A stretch of DNA of 64,000 nt from Comamonadaceae bacterium. Lineage in GTDB: Bacteria > Pseudomonadota > Gammaproteobacteria > Burkholderiales > Burkholderiaceae_C. Positions within the stretch are counted from its first letter, which is position 1. Each line of letters opens with the position of its first letter. This document shows positions 28,095-39,024 of the stretch, piece by piece. The position numbers were made by a program, and so were the translations under genes. Under the pieces are notes generated by a model. That model saw only the letters and a program-made list of their open reading frames with translations, did no database searches and was not told where the DNA came from. The stretch covers positions 62,001 to 126,000 of the forward strand of contig JAIYBZ010000001.1 of the NCBI GenBank assembly GCA_027488255.1, in the 5' to 3' direction.

Positions 28095-29225
28095 TCAAGC
28101 GTCGAGCAAGATGCGCAACATGCGGCGCAACGGTTCAGCCGCGCCCCACAGCAACTGGTCGCCGATGGTGAAGGCGCCCAGATATTCGGGGCCCATGGCC
28201 AGTTTGCGCAGACGGCCCACCGGGATGGTCATGGTGCCGGTCACGGCCACTGGCGTCAGGTCTTTCAGGGTCGCCTCGCGGGTGTTGGGCACCACTTTGA
28301 CCCATGGGTTGTCAGCGGCAATCATGGCCTCGATGTCGGCCAAGGGCACGTCTTTTTTCAGCTTGAAGGTCAGGGCTTGGCTGTGGCAACGCATAGCGCC
28401 GATGCGCACGCAGAAACCATCCACAGGAATGGCGGCCGAGTTGAAGCCTTCACCCATGCCCAAAATCTTGTTGGTCTCGGCCATGCCTTTCCACTCTTCT
28501 TTGGACATGCCGTTGCCCAGGTCTTTGTCGATCCAGGGAATCAATGAGCCACCCAAGGGGGCGCCAAAGTTGGCGGTTTCGGCCGCTGTCAAGGCGCGTT
28601 GCTTGGCGATCACCTTGCGGTCAATTTCCAAGATGGCGCTCTTCGGGTCGTCCAGCAGGGCTTTGACTTCGGCGTTGAGGGTGCCAAATTGGGTCAGCAG
28701 TTCGCGCATGTGCTGCGCGCCACCGCCTGAAGCGGCTTGGTAGGTCTGGGTGCTCATCCACTCCACCAAACCGGCTTTGTACAGTGCGCCAACACCCATC
28801 AACATGCAGGACACGGTGCAGTTGCCGCCCACCCAATTTTTGCCGCCATGTGTTAGCGCGTTTTGGATGACGGGCATGTTGACGGGATCGAGAATGATCA
28901 CAGCGTCTTTTTCCATGCGCAGAGTCGAGGCCGCATCGATCCAATGGCCGTTCCAGCCGGCAGCGCGCAGCTTGGGGAAAACGGCCGAGGTGTAGTCACC
29001 GCCTTGGGCCGTGATGATGATGTCGCAGCGCTTGAGTTGCGCGATGTCGAAGGCGTCTTGCAAGGCGGTTTCGTTCTTGGCCATCGATGGGGCTTTGCCG
29101 CCCGCATTGGAAGTGGAGAAGAACAAGGGCTCGATCAGGTCAAAGTCTTTTTCCTGAATCATGCGGTCCATCAACACCGAGCCGACCATGCCGCGCCAGC
29201 CGACCAAACCTACTAACTTGCTCAT
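28095..29225 (-). CDS. asd: Aspartate-semialdehyde dehydrogenase
   Basis: Asd reduces aspartyl phosphate to the semialdehyde, feeding lysine, diaminopimelate, threonine and methionine. The 376-residue product starts with the Rossmann motif [12 protein letters not shown], has the catalytic C136 in GNCTVSCML, and [12 protein letters not shown]. It is 13 bp upstream of fimV. A 248-bp gap separates it from leuB, so it may have its own promoter. Confidence 0.98.
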   Translation of the reverse strand: MSKLVGLVGWRGMVGSVLMDRMIQEKDFDLIEPLFFSTSNAGGKAPSMAKNETALQDAFDIAQLKRCDIIITAQGGDYTSAVFPKLRAAGWNGHWIDAASTLRMEKDAVIILDPVNMPVIQNALTHGGKNWVGGNCTVSCMLMGVGALYKAGLVEWMSTQTYQAASGGGAQHMRELLTQFGTLNAEVKALLDDPKSAILEIDRKVIAKQRALTAAETANFGAPLGGSLIPWIDKDLGNGMSKEEWKGMAETNKILGMGEGFNSAAIPVDGFCVRIGAMRCHSQALTFKLKKDVPLADIEAMIAADNPWVKVVPNTREATLKDLTPVAVTGTMTIPVGRLRKLAMGPEYLGAFTIGDQLLWGAAEPLRRMLRILLDA

Positions 29226-29473
29226 ATCAACGCCTTTTCAGTTTTATAAACAGGGGATGACCAGACTGTTTGCCCGGCTCGTCTGGCCGGGGAGGCGCAC
29301 GACGAACCAGGCTGTTCAGCCTTTAATGGTCGTGGTTTTTGTGGAAGTTGCGCGCACGCCAGCAACAGCCGAAAAGGCAGTTGCAAAGTTCAGGGAGAAC
29401 GGGCTGGCGTGGCACATGACAAATATTGTAATAGATGCTGCCTGAAGATTTCCTGACGGCACCTGCCGCTGCT
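29226..29473. other. Gap between leuB and asd
   Basis: This 248-bp stretch has no supported gene. A plus-strand frame over 29161-29445 starts within the 5' part of asd and shows no domain. The region probably holds the asd promoter and the end of the leu transcript, but no clear hairpin terminator was seen. Confidence 0.5.
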
Positions 29474-30559
29474 TTAGGCCAGCGCCTTGACCACTGCATC
29501 GCCCATTTCTGCGGTACCGACCCGGGTGGTGCCTTCGCTCCAAATGTCGCCGGTGCGCAAACCTTGCGCCAACACTTTTTGCACGGCGGTCTCAATGCGC
29601 AGAGCAGCTTCGGCTTGGTTCAGGCTGAAGCGCAACATCATGGCCGCACTCAAGATGGTCGCCAGCGGGTTAGCGATGCCTTTGCCGGCAATGTCGGGCG
29701 CGCTGCCGTGGCTGGGTTCGTACAGGCCTTGGTTTTTGGTGTTCAAGCTGGCCGAAGGCAGCATGCCGATGGAGCCGGTCAACATGGAGGCTTCGTCCGA
29801 CAAGATGTCGCCGAACATATTGCCGGTCACCACCACGTCAAAGCGTTTGGGCTCTTTCACCAATTGCATGGCGGCGTTGTCCACATACATGTGGTCCAGC
29901 GCGATGTCGGGGTACTGTTGGCCCACTTCGGTGACCACGTCTTTCCAGAACTGGAAGGTTTCGAGCACGTTGGCTTTGTCCACGCTGGTCACGCGGCCTT
30001 CTTTGCCGGCGGCTTTGCGTTTGCGTGCCGCCTGGAAGGCGACGTGGGCGATGCGCTCGATCTCGGGCTTGGAATAGCGCATGGTGTCAAAGGCTTCTTC
30101 TGCGCCAGGGAAGTGGCCGTCGGTGGCCACGCGGCGACCGCGTGGTTGGCCGAAGTAAATGTCGCCGGTCAACTCGCGGATGATCAGGATGTCCAGACCC
30201 GCAATCAGCTCTGGCTTGAGGCTGGAGGCGCCCACCAGTTGCTCGTAGCAAATGGCGGGGCGGAAATTGGCAAACAGCCCCATGTTTTTGCGCAAGCCCA
30301 AGATGGCTTGTTCGGGCCGCAGCGGGCGGTCCAGCTTGTCGTATTTCCAGTCGCCCACCGCGCCAAACAGCACAGCATCAGAGGCCATGGCGAGTTTCAG
30401 CGTGGCTTCGGGCAAGGGGTGACCATAGGCGTCGTAAGCCGCGCCGCCGACCAAGGCGGTTTCCATCTCGAACTTGAGGTCGAGGACGTTTAATACTTTG
30501 ACGGCTTCGGCGACGATTTCAGTGCCAATGCCATCACCGGGGAGGACTGCGATTTTCAT
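29474..30559 (-). CDS. leuB: 3-Isopropylmalate dehydrogenase
   Basis: LeuB oxidises and decarboxylates 3-isopropylmalate in leucine synthesis. The 361-residue product shows [16 protein letters not shown] at the start, [10 protein letters not shown], and the family signature [24 protein letters not shown], whose aspartates bind the metal. It follows leuD by 15 bp. Confidence 0.98.
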   Translation of the reverse strand: MKIAVLPGDGIGTEIVAEAVKVLNVLDLKFEMETALVGGAAYDAYGHPLPEATLKLAMASDAVLFGAVGDWKYDKLDRPLRPEQAILGLRKNMGLFANFRPAICYEQLVGASSLKPELIAGLDILIIRELTGDIYFGQPRGRRVATDGHFPGAEEAFDTMRYSKPEIERIAHVAFQAARKRKAAGKEGRVTSVDKANVLETFQFWKDVVTEVGQQYPDIALDHMYVDNAAMQLVKEPKRFDVVVTGNMFGDILSDEASMLTGSIGMLPSASLNTKNQGLYEPSHGSAPDIAGKGIANPLATILSAAMMLRFSLNQAEAALRIETAVQKVLAQGLRTGDIWSEGTTRVGTAEMGDAVVKALA

Positions 30560-30574
30560 GGGGTTCCTGAGGGG

Positions 30575-31228
30575 TTAGGCGTTGACGGCGGTGTGGGCCA
30601 GCCACGGTTTGGTGGCCAGACGTTCGGCCTCGAAGGCTTTGATTTTGTCGGCATGGCGCAAGGTCAGGCCAATGTCGTCCAAGCCATTGAGCAAACAATA
30701 TTTGCGGAAGGCTTGCACCTCAAACGGGATTTCTTGGCCCTGCGGCCGCACGATGACTTGGCGCTCCAAATCCACCGTGAGTTGGTAGCCCGGGAAGGCC
30801 GCCACTTCGTCAAACAGCTCGGCCACCACGGCTTCGGGCAGCACGATCGGCAGCAAGCCGTTTTTGAAGCAGTTGTTGAAAAAGATGTCGGCAAAGCTGG
30901 GCGCGATCACGCAGCGGAAGCCATATTGGTCAATCGCCCAAGGCGCATGCTCGCGCGACGAGCCGCAGCCAAAGTTCTTGCGGGTCAGCAAAATGCTGGC
31001 GCCTTGGTAGCGCGGCTGGTTCAGCACAAAGTCCGGGTTGGGCTTGCGGCTGGCAGGGTCTTGGCCTGGAAAGCCGACATCCAAGTAGCGCCATTCGTCG
31101 AACAAGTTGGGACCAAAGCCTGTCTTGCGGATCGACTTGAGGAATTGCTTGGGAATGATGGCGTCGGTGTCCACATTGGCGCGGTCCATCGGAGCGACCA
31201 AACCTTTGAGCAGGGTGAATTTTTGCAT
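30575..31228 (-). CDS. leuD: 3-Isopropylmalate dehydratase small subunit
   Basis: LeuD pairs with LeuC to isomerise 2- to 3-isopropylmalate. The 217-residue swivel domain shows [12 protein letters not shown] and [13 protein letters not shown], where the substrate-binding residues lie. Only 17 bp separate it from leuC. Confidence 0.98.
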   Translation of the reverse strand: MQKFTLLKGLVAPMDRANVDTDAIIPKQFLKSIRKTGFGPNLFDEWRYLDVGFPGQDPASRKPNPDFVLNQPRYQGASILLTRKNFGCGSSREHAPWAIDQYGFRCVIAPSFADIFFNNCFKNGLLPIVLPEAVVAELFDEVAAFPGYQLTVDLERQVIVRPQGQEIPFEVQAFRKYCLLNGLDDIGLTLRHADKIKAFEAERLATKPWLAHTAVNA

Positions 31229-31245
31229 GGTGAGGTGTCCAGCGA

Positions 31246-32667
31246 TCAGGCAAATTTGCGGATGTCAACGAAGTGGCCATGCACAGCAGCGGCTGCGGCC
31301 ATGGCGGGGCTGACCAAGTGGGTGCGTCCACCGGCGCCTTGACGGCCTTCGAAGTTGCGGTTACTGGTGCTGGCGCAGCGTTCGCCGGGCTCGAGGCGGT
31401 CGGCGTTCATGGCCAGGCACATGGAGCAACCGGGTTCGCGCCACTCAAAGCCTGCGGCCTTGAAAATCTCGTGGAGGCCTTCGCGCTCGGCTTGTTCTTT
31501 GACCAAGCCCGAGCCGGGCACCACCATGGCCAGTTTGACGTTTTTGGCCACTTTTTGGCCGAGTTTTTTGACCACAGCGGCAGCCTCGCGCATGTCTTCG
31601 ATGCGGCTGTTCGTGCATGAGCCAATAAAGACCTTGTCGATGGCGATGTCGGCCAAAGCTTTGCCGGGCTGCAAGCCCATGTAGCTCAAGGCGCGCTCAA
31701 TCGCGTCGCGTTTGACATCGTCTTTTTCTTTGTCAGGGTCGGGGGTGTGGCCATCGATGCCCAACACCATTTCAGGCGAAGTGCCCCATGTGACTTGCGG
31801 CACGATGGTGCTGGCGTCCAGTTCGACCACGGCGTCAAAATGCGCGCCGGGGTCAGATTGCAGGGTCTTCCAGTAGGCCACTGCGTGGTCCCATTCCACA
31901 CCGGTGGGAGAGAGCAAGCGGCCTTTCACGTACTCGATGGTTTTCTCATCGACCGCCACCAGGCCGGCACGCGCACCGGCTTCGATGGCCATGTTGCAGA
32001 CGGTCATGCGGGCTTCCATGCTGAGCGCCCGAATGGCCGAGCCGGCAAATTCAATGGTGTAACCCGTGCCGCCCGCCGTGCCAATTTTGCCGATGATGGC
32101 CAGCACAATGTCTTTGCCGGTGAGGCCTTTTGCCAAAGTGCCCTCGACCTTGACCAACATGTTTTTGGCTTTTTTGGCCAACAAAGTTTGCGTGGCCATG
32201 ACGTGCTCGACCTCGGAGGTGCCGATGCCGTGTGCCAGTGCGCCAAATGCGCCGTGGGTGGAGGTGTGGGAGTCGCCGCAGACCACGGTCATGCCGGGCA
32301 GGGTGGCGCCGTTTTCAGGGCCAATCACGTGCACGATGCCTTGGCGCTTGGACAAGAACGGAAAGAAAGCGGCAGAGCCGTATTCTTTGATGTTCGAGTC
32401 CAGTGTGGTGATTTGTTCTTTGCTGATGGGGTCGGTGATGCCGTCGTAGCCCAACTCCCAACCGGTGGTGGGGGTGTTGTGGTCGGCCGTGGCCACGATG
32501 GAGCTGACGCGCCAGACTTTGCGGCCCGCCTGGCGCAAGCCCTCGAAGGCCTGCGGGCTGGTGACTTCGTGCACCAGATGGCGGTCGATGTAGAGGACGG
32601 AGGTGCCGTCTTCTTCGGTGTGGACGACGTGTTCGTCCCAAATCTTGTCGTAAAGCGTGCGTGCCAT
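31246..32667 (-). CDS. leuC: 3-Isopropylmalate dehydratase large subunit
   Basis: LeuC holds the [4Fe-4S] cluster of isopropylmalate isomerase. Cluster cysteines are visible in [13 protein letters not shown] and [22 protein letters not shown] is also characteristic. ATG 32667 ([10 protein letters not shown]) has a good AAGGAAG site; an in-frame start nine codons upstream would be weaker. leuC opens the minus-strand leuC-leuD-leuB set. No leader peptide rich in leucine codons was seen in the 104 bp upstream. Confidence 0.97.
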   Translation of the reverse strand: MARTLYDKIWDEHVVHTEEDGTSVLYIDRHLVHEVTSPQAFEGLRQAGRKVWRVSSIVATADHNTPTTGWELGYDGITDPISKEQITTLDSNIKEYGSAAFFPFLSKRQGIVHVIGPENGATLPGMTVVCGDSHTSTHGAFGALAHGIGTSEVEHVMATQTLLAKKAKNMLVKVEGTLAKGLTGKDIVLAIIGKIGTAGGTGYTIEFAGSAIRALSMEARMTVCNMAIEAGARAGLVAVDEKTIEYVKGRLLSPTGVEWDHAVAYWKTLQSDPGAHFDAVVELDASTIVPQVTWGTSPEMVLGIDGHTPDPDKEKDDVKRDAIERALSYMGLQPGKALADIAIDKVFIGSCTNSRIEDMREAAAVVKKLGQKVAKNVKLAMVVPGSGLVKEQAEREGLHEIFKAAGFEWREPGCSMCLAMNADRLEPGERCASTSNRNFEGRQGAGGRTHLVSPAMAAAAAVHGHFVDIRKFA

Positions 32668-32724
32668 GGGGCTTCCTTCTGTGCAGCCCGACATTTTATG
32701 CGCTCAAGGGTCGAAAAAATAGGG

Positions 32725-32751
32725 CGAAAAAAAGCCCGCAAAAGCGGGCTT
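32725..32751 (-). terminator. Intrinsic terminator of gltA
   Basis: Read on the minus strand, AAGCCCGC-TTTT-GCGGGCTT is followed by a T run. It lies about 20 bp after the gltA stop and closes the sdhCDABE-gltA transcript before leuC. Confidence 0.9.
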
Positions 32752-32771
32752 CTTGTAGCGGCAGCGTGGAA

Positions 32772-34070
<1,299 letters not shown>

Positions 34071-34110
34071 GGTGGTTTTCCTCAAAATTTCCAGAAGTGA
34101 TCCCAACGGG

Positions 34111-34419
34111 TCACGCTCTCAACATGTCCAGGACTTCGCGCACCTCGTCGGTGCTGATCTCAGGTTGCAGTTCCTTGCGGCGCAACAACAAGTCCATGAG
34201 ATCGTTGTCGGACAGGTCCATCAGCACATACATGCCCCGGGCTTGTCCCACGGTGAGTTGGGTGTCAAACCGATTGAAAAAGCGCTCGATGAACAAGTCG
34301 TTTTCGAGCAAACCGCGTCGGCTGCGCCAACGGAGTTTGCTCAGCGACCGCTCGCTCAGAGGGGCGAGCCGATCGGCATCGACCAGAGCAGCATCTTCCA
34401 GAATCGGTGTGACCGTCAT
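34111..34419 (-). CDS. sdhE: Succinate dehydrogenase flavinylation factor
   Basis: SdhE helps attach FAD covalently to SdhA. The 102-residue product has the conserved [13 protein letters not shown] motif (the RGxxE signature) near residues 34-46, and an acidic helical C-terminus. Its ATG overlaps the sdhB stop by 1 nt, a coupling that fits its role in complex assembly. Confidence 0.94.
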   Translation of the reverse strand: MTVTPILEDAALVDADRLAPLSERSLSKLRWRSRRGLLENDLFIERFFNRFDTQLTVGQARGMYVLMDLSDNDLMDLLLRRKELQPEISTDEVREVLDMLRA

Positions 34420-35123
34420 TAGACAGCCCGGCGAACCATCATCTCTTTGATCTTGCCGATGGCCTTGGTGGGGTTCAGACCCTTGGGGCAAACATCGACG
34501 CAGTTCATGATGGTGTGGCAGCGGAACAAACGGTAGGGGTCTTCCAAGTTGTCCAAGCGCTCAGATGTGGCTTCGTCGCGGCTGTCGGCAATGAAGCGGT
34601 AGGCTTGCAACAGGCCGGCAGGGCCGACAAATTTATCGGGGTTCCACCAAAAGCTGGGGCAGCTGGTCGAGCAGCTGGCGCACAAAATGCACTCGTACAA
34701 ACCGTTCAACTCGTCACGCTCTTCTGGGCTTTGCAGGCGCTCGGTTTCGGGCGGGATGGTGCTGTTGATCAAGTAGGGCTTGATCGAGTGGTACTGCTTG
34801 AAGAACTGGGTCATGTCCACGATCACGTCGCGGATCACGGGCAGGCCGGGCAGGGGCTTCAACACGATGGTGCCGGGCAGGGTGTTCATGTTGGTCAGGC
34901 AAGCCAGACCGTTTTTGCCGTTGATGTTCATCGCATCAGAGCCACACACCCCTTCGCGGCAAGAGCGGCGGAAAGAGATGGTGGGGTCGACCGCCTTGAG
35001 CTTCATCAGCGCGTCCAGCAACATGCGCTCGTTGCCGTCCAGTTCCACCTGGATGGTTTGCATGTATGGCTTGGCGTCCTTGTCGGGGTCGTAGCGGTAG
35101 ATCTGAAAAGTGCGTAGGGTCAT
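34419..35123 (-). CDS. sdhB: Succinate dehydrogenase iron-sulfur subunit
   Basis: SdhB passes electrons from SdhA to quinone. The 234-residue product has the [2Fe-2S] cysteines in CREGVCGSDAM and GLACLT, and the [4Fe-4S] and [3Fe-4S] clusters in CILCASCSTSCPSFWW and CHTIMNCVDVCPKGLNP. The start at 35123 (MTLRTFQIYRYDP) has AGGAG upstream. The upstream in-frame extension overlaps sdhA and was dropped. Confidence 0.98.
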   Translation of the reverse strand: MTLRTFQIYRYDPDKDAKPYMQTIQVELDGNERMLLDALMKLKAVDPTISFRRSCREGVCGSDAMNINGKNGLACLTNMNTLPGTIVLKPLPGLPVIRDVIVDMTQFFKQYHSIKPYLINSTIPPETERLQSPEERDELNGLYECILCASCSTSCPSFWWNPDKFVGPAGLLQAYRFIADSRDEATSERLDNLEDPYRLFRCHTIMNCVDVCPKGLNPTKAIGKIKEMMVRRAV

Positions 35124-35185
35124 GAAGAACTCCTGTTGAATTCGGGGCTGGACCGCAGGCCTTGGGCGTTCGGTCCAAGTGGTGG

Positions 35186-36991
35186 TTAGAACGTGCGGAC
35201 CTTCGGTGGCACAGAGTCCACGGTGAGGGGCTTGAGCTTGACGGGTTTGTAGGTCAGGCTGTTGGAAGCGCTGTGCCACAGGGTGTGTTTCATCCAGTTG
35301 GCATCGTCCCGGCCCAATGGCGCCACGGCGTCGTCGGCGGGGCGCTCGTAGTCGCTCACGGTGTGGGCGCCACGGCACTCGCGGCGAGCTGCTGCAGAGA
35401 CCATGGTGGCTTGGGCGGCTTCGATCAAGTTGTCCACTTCGAGGGCCTCGATGCGGGCGGTGTTGAACACTTTGGAGGTGTCCTTCAAGCCAATCGCATT
35501 GACGCGATCACGGATGGCCGCGATCTTTTGCACGCCTTCGTCCATGCTGGCTTGGGTGCGGAACACGCCAGCGTGTTGTTGCATCGCGGCACGCATGTCG
35601 TTGGCCACGTCTTGGGCGTATTCACCGCCACGGCCTTCCAGTTTGTTCAGGCGACTCAAGGTGAAGTCGGCAGCGTCGGCTGGCAAAGGCTTGTGAGACT
35701 TGGTTTTGCTGGCAAATTCAACGATGTGGTTACCGGCTGCGCGGCCAAACACCAGCAAGTCGAGCAGCGAGTTGGTGCCCAAACGGTTGGCACCGTGCAC
35801 CGAGACGCAAGAGCACTCGCCCACGGCATACAAACCGTTCACCACGGCGTTGTGGTCGGTGGGGTTTTGTGTGACCACTTGGCCGTTGATGTTGGTGGGA
35901 ATACCGCCCATTTGGTAGTGGATGGTGGGCACCACAGGAATCGGCTCTTTGGTGATGTCCACGTTGGCGAAGTTGACGCCAATCTCGTACACCGAAGGCA
36001 AACGCTTGTGGATGGTCTCTGCACCCAAGTGGTCCAATTTGAGCAGCACGTAGTCTTTGTTGGGACCACAGCCGCGGCCTTCTTTGATTTCTTGGTCCAT
36101 CGAGCGCGACACAAAGTCACGCGGTGCCAAATCTTTCAGGGTGGGCGCATAGCGCTCCATGAAGCGCTCGCCATTGCTGTTCAGCAAGATCGCGCCTTCG
36201 CCACGGCAACCTTCGGTCAAGAGCACGCCCGCGCCGGCCACGCCGGTGGGGTGGAACTGCCAAAACTCCATGTCTTCGAGCGGAATGCCGGCACGTGCGG
36301 CCATGCCCAAGCCGTCGCCGGTGTTGATGAAAGCGTTGGTCGAGGCGGCATAAATGCGGCCTGCACCACCCGTGGCCATCAGCACGGTCTTGGCGTGCAA
36401 GATGTGCAGATCGCCGGTTTCCATTTCGAGGGCGGTCACGCCTACCACGTCGCCTTCGGCGTCACGGATCAGGTCGAGCGCCATCCACTCCACAAAGAAG
36501 CTGGTTTTGGCGGCCACGTTTTGTTGGTACAGGGTGTGCAACATGGCGTGACCTGTGCGGTCAGCGGCCGCGCAAGCGCGTTGCACGGGTTTTTCACCGT
36601 AGTTGGCGGTGTGGCCGCCAAACGGACGTTGGTAAATGGTGCCGTCAGGGTTGCGGTCGAAAGGCATGCCCATGTGCTCCAAGTCGTACACGACTTTGGG
36701 GGCTTCGCGGCACATGAATTCGATGGCATCTTGGTCGCCCAGCCAGTCAGAACCCTTGATGGTGTCGTAGAAGTGGTAGTGCCAGTTGTCGTCGGACATG
36801 TTGCCCAAGGAGGCGCCAATGCCGCCTTGCGCCGCCACGGTGTGGGAGCGGGTGGGGAACACTTTGGACAAAACGGCCACATTCAGGCCCGCGCGGGCCA
36901 GTTGCAGCGACGCGCGCATGCCCGAACCCCCAGCACCGACGATCACGACGTCAAATTTGCGGGTGGTGATTTGATCTTTGGTATAGCTCAT
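35186..36991 (-). CDS. sdhA: Succinate dehydrogenase flavoprotein subunit
   Basis: SdhA oxidises succinate to fumarate with covalent FAD. The 601-residue product has the dinucleotide fold VIVGAGGSGMRASL, the FAD-linking histidine in RSHTVAAQGGIGASLG, and the catalytic region HPTGVAGAG and RGEGAILLNSNGERFMERY. It lies between sdhD and sdhB with short gaps. Confidence 0.98.
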   Translation of the reverse strand: MSYTKDQITTRKFDVVIVGAGGSGMRASLQLARAGLNVAVLSKVFPTRSHTVAAQGGIGASLGNMSDDNWHYHFYDTIKGSDWLGDQDAIEFMCREAPKVVYDLEHMGMPFDRNPDGTIYQRPFGGHTANYGEKPVQRACAAADRTGHAMLHTLYQQNVAAKTSFFVEWMALDLIRDAEGDVVGVTALEMETGDLHILHAKTVLMATGGAGRIYAASTNAFINTGDGLGMAARAGIPLEDMEFWQFHPTGVAGAGVLLTEGCRGEGAILLNSNGERFMERYAPTLKDLAPRDFVSRSMDQEIKEGRGCGPNKDYVLLKLDHLGAETIHKRLPSVYEIGVNFANVDITKEPIPVVPTIHYQMGGIPTNINGQVVTQNPTDHNAVVNGLYAVGECSCVSVHGANRLGTNSLLDLLVFGRAAGNHIVEFASKTKSHKPLPADAADFTLSRLNKLEGRGGEYAQDVANDMRAAMQQHAGVFRTQASMDEGVQKIAAIRDRVNAIGLKDTSKVFNTARIEALEVDNLIEAAQATMVSAAARRECRGAHTVSDYERPADDAVAPLGRDDANWMKHTLWHSASNSLTYKPVKLKPLTVDSVPPKVRTF

Positions 36992-37034
36992 GTTTTCTCA
37001 ATCTTGGTATGAGTTCTGTGCAATTGCGGTCTGA

Positions 37035-37403
37035 TTACAGGCGCCAGAGGGCTTGAACCGCCCAACCGGCACAGCCGATCAGCCAGACCAGTGTGAACAC
37101 ATGCAGGACCAAACGCACCGCCAAAGGCTTGACGTAGTCCATCCAGATGTCACGCATGCCGACCCAGACGTGGTACAGCAAGGAAAGGATGACGGAGAAG
37201 GTCAAGACCTTCATCCATTGAGAGGCAAAAATGCCCGCCCATTCTTCGTAACCGATGGGGCCAGAGGTGAAGATCACCTGGGCCAACAAGATCACGGTGA
37301 AGAGGGCCATGAGGGTGCCGGTCACGCGTTGCGCGAGCCAGTCGCGAAAGCCGTAGCCTGCACCAGTGACGATGCGTTTGGAGCCGTAGTTGACGGTCGA
37401 CAT
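37035..37403 (-). CDS. sdhD: Succinate dehydrogenase membrane anchor subunit
   Basis: SdhD is one of two cytochrome b556 anchor subunits that bind haem and quinone. The 122-residue product has three hydrophobic segments (about residues 27-47, 60-80 and 95-118) and starts with GSKRIVTGAGYGFRDWLAQR, the family's N-terminal type. The histidine in SLLYHVWVGMRDIWMDYV is a likely haem ligand. It sits 34 bp after sdhC. Confidence 0.95.
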   Translation of the reverse strand: MSTVNYGSKRIVTGAGYGFRDWLAQRVTGTLMALFTVILLAQVIFTSGPIGYEEWAGIFASQWMKVLTFSVILSLLYHVWVGMRDIWMDYVKPLAVRLVLHVFTLVWLIGCAGWAVQALWRL

Positions 37404-37437
37404 AGGTCAGTTTCCTTCTCGTTGTTCTGGGGGCTGA

Positions 37438-37869
37438 TCAGTACAGACCAAACATCTTGGCGCCCAACACGGCGGTCAGACCGAGGCTGAGGGCCAATGT
37501 GACGATGGCCGAGGATTTGCCAAATTCTTTGGTGACGGCGTGGCAAACGTCCATGTACAGATGGCGCAAACCCGCAATGAAGTGGTGCAGATAAGCCCAG
37601 ATCAGGGCCAATGCCACCAATTTCATGAACCAACCCGGTACAAAACCCAGGCCCACATTGAAGGCGGCAGCAAATTTAGCGAAAGAAATCTCGGAAGTGA
37701 TGGAATTGTCAAACATCCAAATGATGAGAGGCATCAGCGCAAACATCAAAAATCCGCTGATGCGGTGCAGGATGGACACGATACCCGCGACTGGCAGGCG
37801 GTACGTTGGCAGGTCTTTCAGGGCGTTGATGTTGCGGAATTCAGGCCGCTTTCGAGAGAGTTCGGTCAT
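37438..37869 (-). CDS. sdhC: Succinate dehydrogenase cytochrome b556 subunit
   Basis: SdhC anchors the complex and carries a haem-binding histidine. The 143-residue product starts RPEFRNINALKDLPTYRLP, has the SdhC signature SILHRISGFLMF, three hydrophobic segments (about residues 35-55, 72-95 and 112-142) and HHFIAGLRHLYMD. It is the first gene of sdhCDABE-gltA. A GntR gene lies immediately upstream on the same strand, with 130 bp between. Confidence 0.96.
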   Translation of the reverse strand: MTELSRKRPEFRNINALKDLPTYRLPVAGIVSILHRISGFLMFALMPLIIWMFDNSITSEISFAKFAAAFNVGLGFVPGWFMKLVALALIWAYLHHFIAGLRHLYMDVCHAVTKEFGKSSAIVTLALSLGLTAVLGAKMFGLY

Positions 37870-37999
37870 GGAGGTACTTTCAGGATGTAACGCGTTTGTT
37901 ATGAGATGACAGACTAGCGGATTCTATTGCAGCGCAACAAACTGACGCCAGCATTGCACACAGACCGCGCTAGGGCATTTCGGGGGCATTGCACGGGGC

Positions 38000-38785
38000 T
38001 CAGTTCAAGACGTTGTGGTAGTGGTGATTTTCGGTTCGGTAGAAGCCGCGCCGCAATTCCATGGGGGTGTCGTTGTAGGTGTAAGCCACCCGCTCGACGC
38101 TCAACAAAGGCGTGCCCGCGCTCACTTGGAGCAATTGGCTTTGCGCTTCATCGGGCAAAACGGCTCGGATTTTCTCATCAGCACGGACCATGCGGACACC
38201 AAATTCGGTTTCAAACAGCGCATACATGGGGCCGTGGTAGTCGGCCAACCGCTCTGCGGTCAGGCCTTTGAAAGGGCCGCCGGGCAGCCACAGGTCTTCC
38301 AAAATGGTGGGCTTGCCGGCAAACGACAGCACACGGCGCACTTGCAGCACGGCGTCGCCGGTTCTGAGGGCCAAGGCGCGGGCGATGTCGGCGCTGGCGC
38401 GCAGGCGTTTGCAATCCACAATTTCGCGTTGTGCGGGGCCTTCGGTGTCTAAATTGCCGCGATCGGGGACTAACTTCAAGAAACGGTATTGAACGTGCTG
38501 CTCGGCATGGGTCGCCACAAAGGTCCCTTTGCCTTGGCGGCGCACCAGCAAGTGGTCTGCCGCCAATTCGTCGATGGCCTTGCGCACAGTGCCTTGGCTG
38601 ACCCGGTAGCGGGCGGCCAGATCCATTTCGCTGGGAATGGACTCGCCGGGCTTCCACTCGCCCGATTGCAGGCTTTTCAGGATCAAGCCCTTGATTTGCT
38701 GATAAAGCGGACTGAAAGCAGGGGTCAGCAGGGACGCGTCGGCGTCTGTGGGGCTGCTGTCTGCCAGGGGCGAAATGTTGTTCAT
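38000..38785 (-). CDS. GntR-family (HutC type) transcriptional regulator
   Basis: The 261-residue product has an N-terminal winged helix (about residues 25-90; SIPSEMDLAARYRVSQGTVRKAIDEL and the wing RRQGKGTFVA) and a C-terminal UTRA ligand-binding domain (about residues 110-255). Such regulators respond to small carbon metabolites. It lies between sdhC and the divergent mdh, and a 12-bp perfect palindrome lies 50 bp upstream of its start, next to the mdh promoter. Control of the TCA genes is inferred from this arrangement. Confidence 0.93.
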   Translation of the reverse strand: MNNISPLADSSPTDADASLLTPAFSPLYQQIKGLILKSLQSGEWKPGESIPSEMDLAARYRVSQGTVRKAIDELAADHLLVRRQGKGTFVATHAEQHVQYRFLKLVPDRGNLDTEGPAQREIVDCKRLRASADIARALALRTGDAVLQVRRVLSFAGKPTILEDLWLPGGPFKGLTAERLADYHGPMYALFETEFGVRMVRADEKIRAVLPDEAQSQLLQVSAGTPLLSVERVAYTYNDTPMELRRGFYRTENHHYHNVLN

Positions 38786-38835
38786 GGGGTTGAAACTGGC
38801 CCACAAGTCAGGTGCGGGTCAGGGGGGCTATCATA

Positions 38836-38855
38836 TCTTATATAAGACATAAGAC
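38836..38855. promoter_or_regulatory. Candidate GntR operator, palindrome plus extra half-site
   Basis: TCTTATATAAGA (38836-38847) is a perfect 12-bp palindrome, followed by a direct repeat of its half, ATAAGAC at 38842-38848 and 38849-38855. It lies between gntR and mdh, 12 bp before the mdh -35. The same 12-mer recurs at 54215-54226. GntR binding is inferred from position. Confidence 0.55.
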
Positions 38856-38858
38856 AAA

Positions 38859-38888
38859 TTGACGAATCAGGGTTTTCGCGGGTACACT
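38859..38888 (+). promoter_or_regulatory. Likely mdh promoter
   Basis: TTGACG (38859-38864) and TACACT (38883-38888) are separated by 18 bp, close to the sigma-70 consensus. The mdh start lies 137 bp further on, leaving a long 5' leader without obvious structure. Confidence 0.55.
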
Positions 38889-39024
38889 TCAGAGCTGTTT
38901 GCTTGCGGTCATCGCCATTTGGTTTGGAGTTGATTCGCGGGTCCGGTTTGCCGGACAGTTCTGCTGACAACCGTTGTCAGGCAGGCCTGCGACCCTTGTT
39001 TTCAACACTTTTGGAGTTTCCACC

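Noticed and set aside
29161-29445. 94-codon plus-strand frame between asd and leuB
   Set aside because: It starts inside the antisense of asd and shows no signal, domain or ribosome site.
35162-37012. 616-codon open frame antisense to sdhA
   Set aside because: Same type of shadow frame with low-complexity His/Val-rich composition; sdhA is certain on the other strand.
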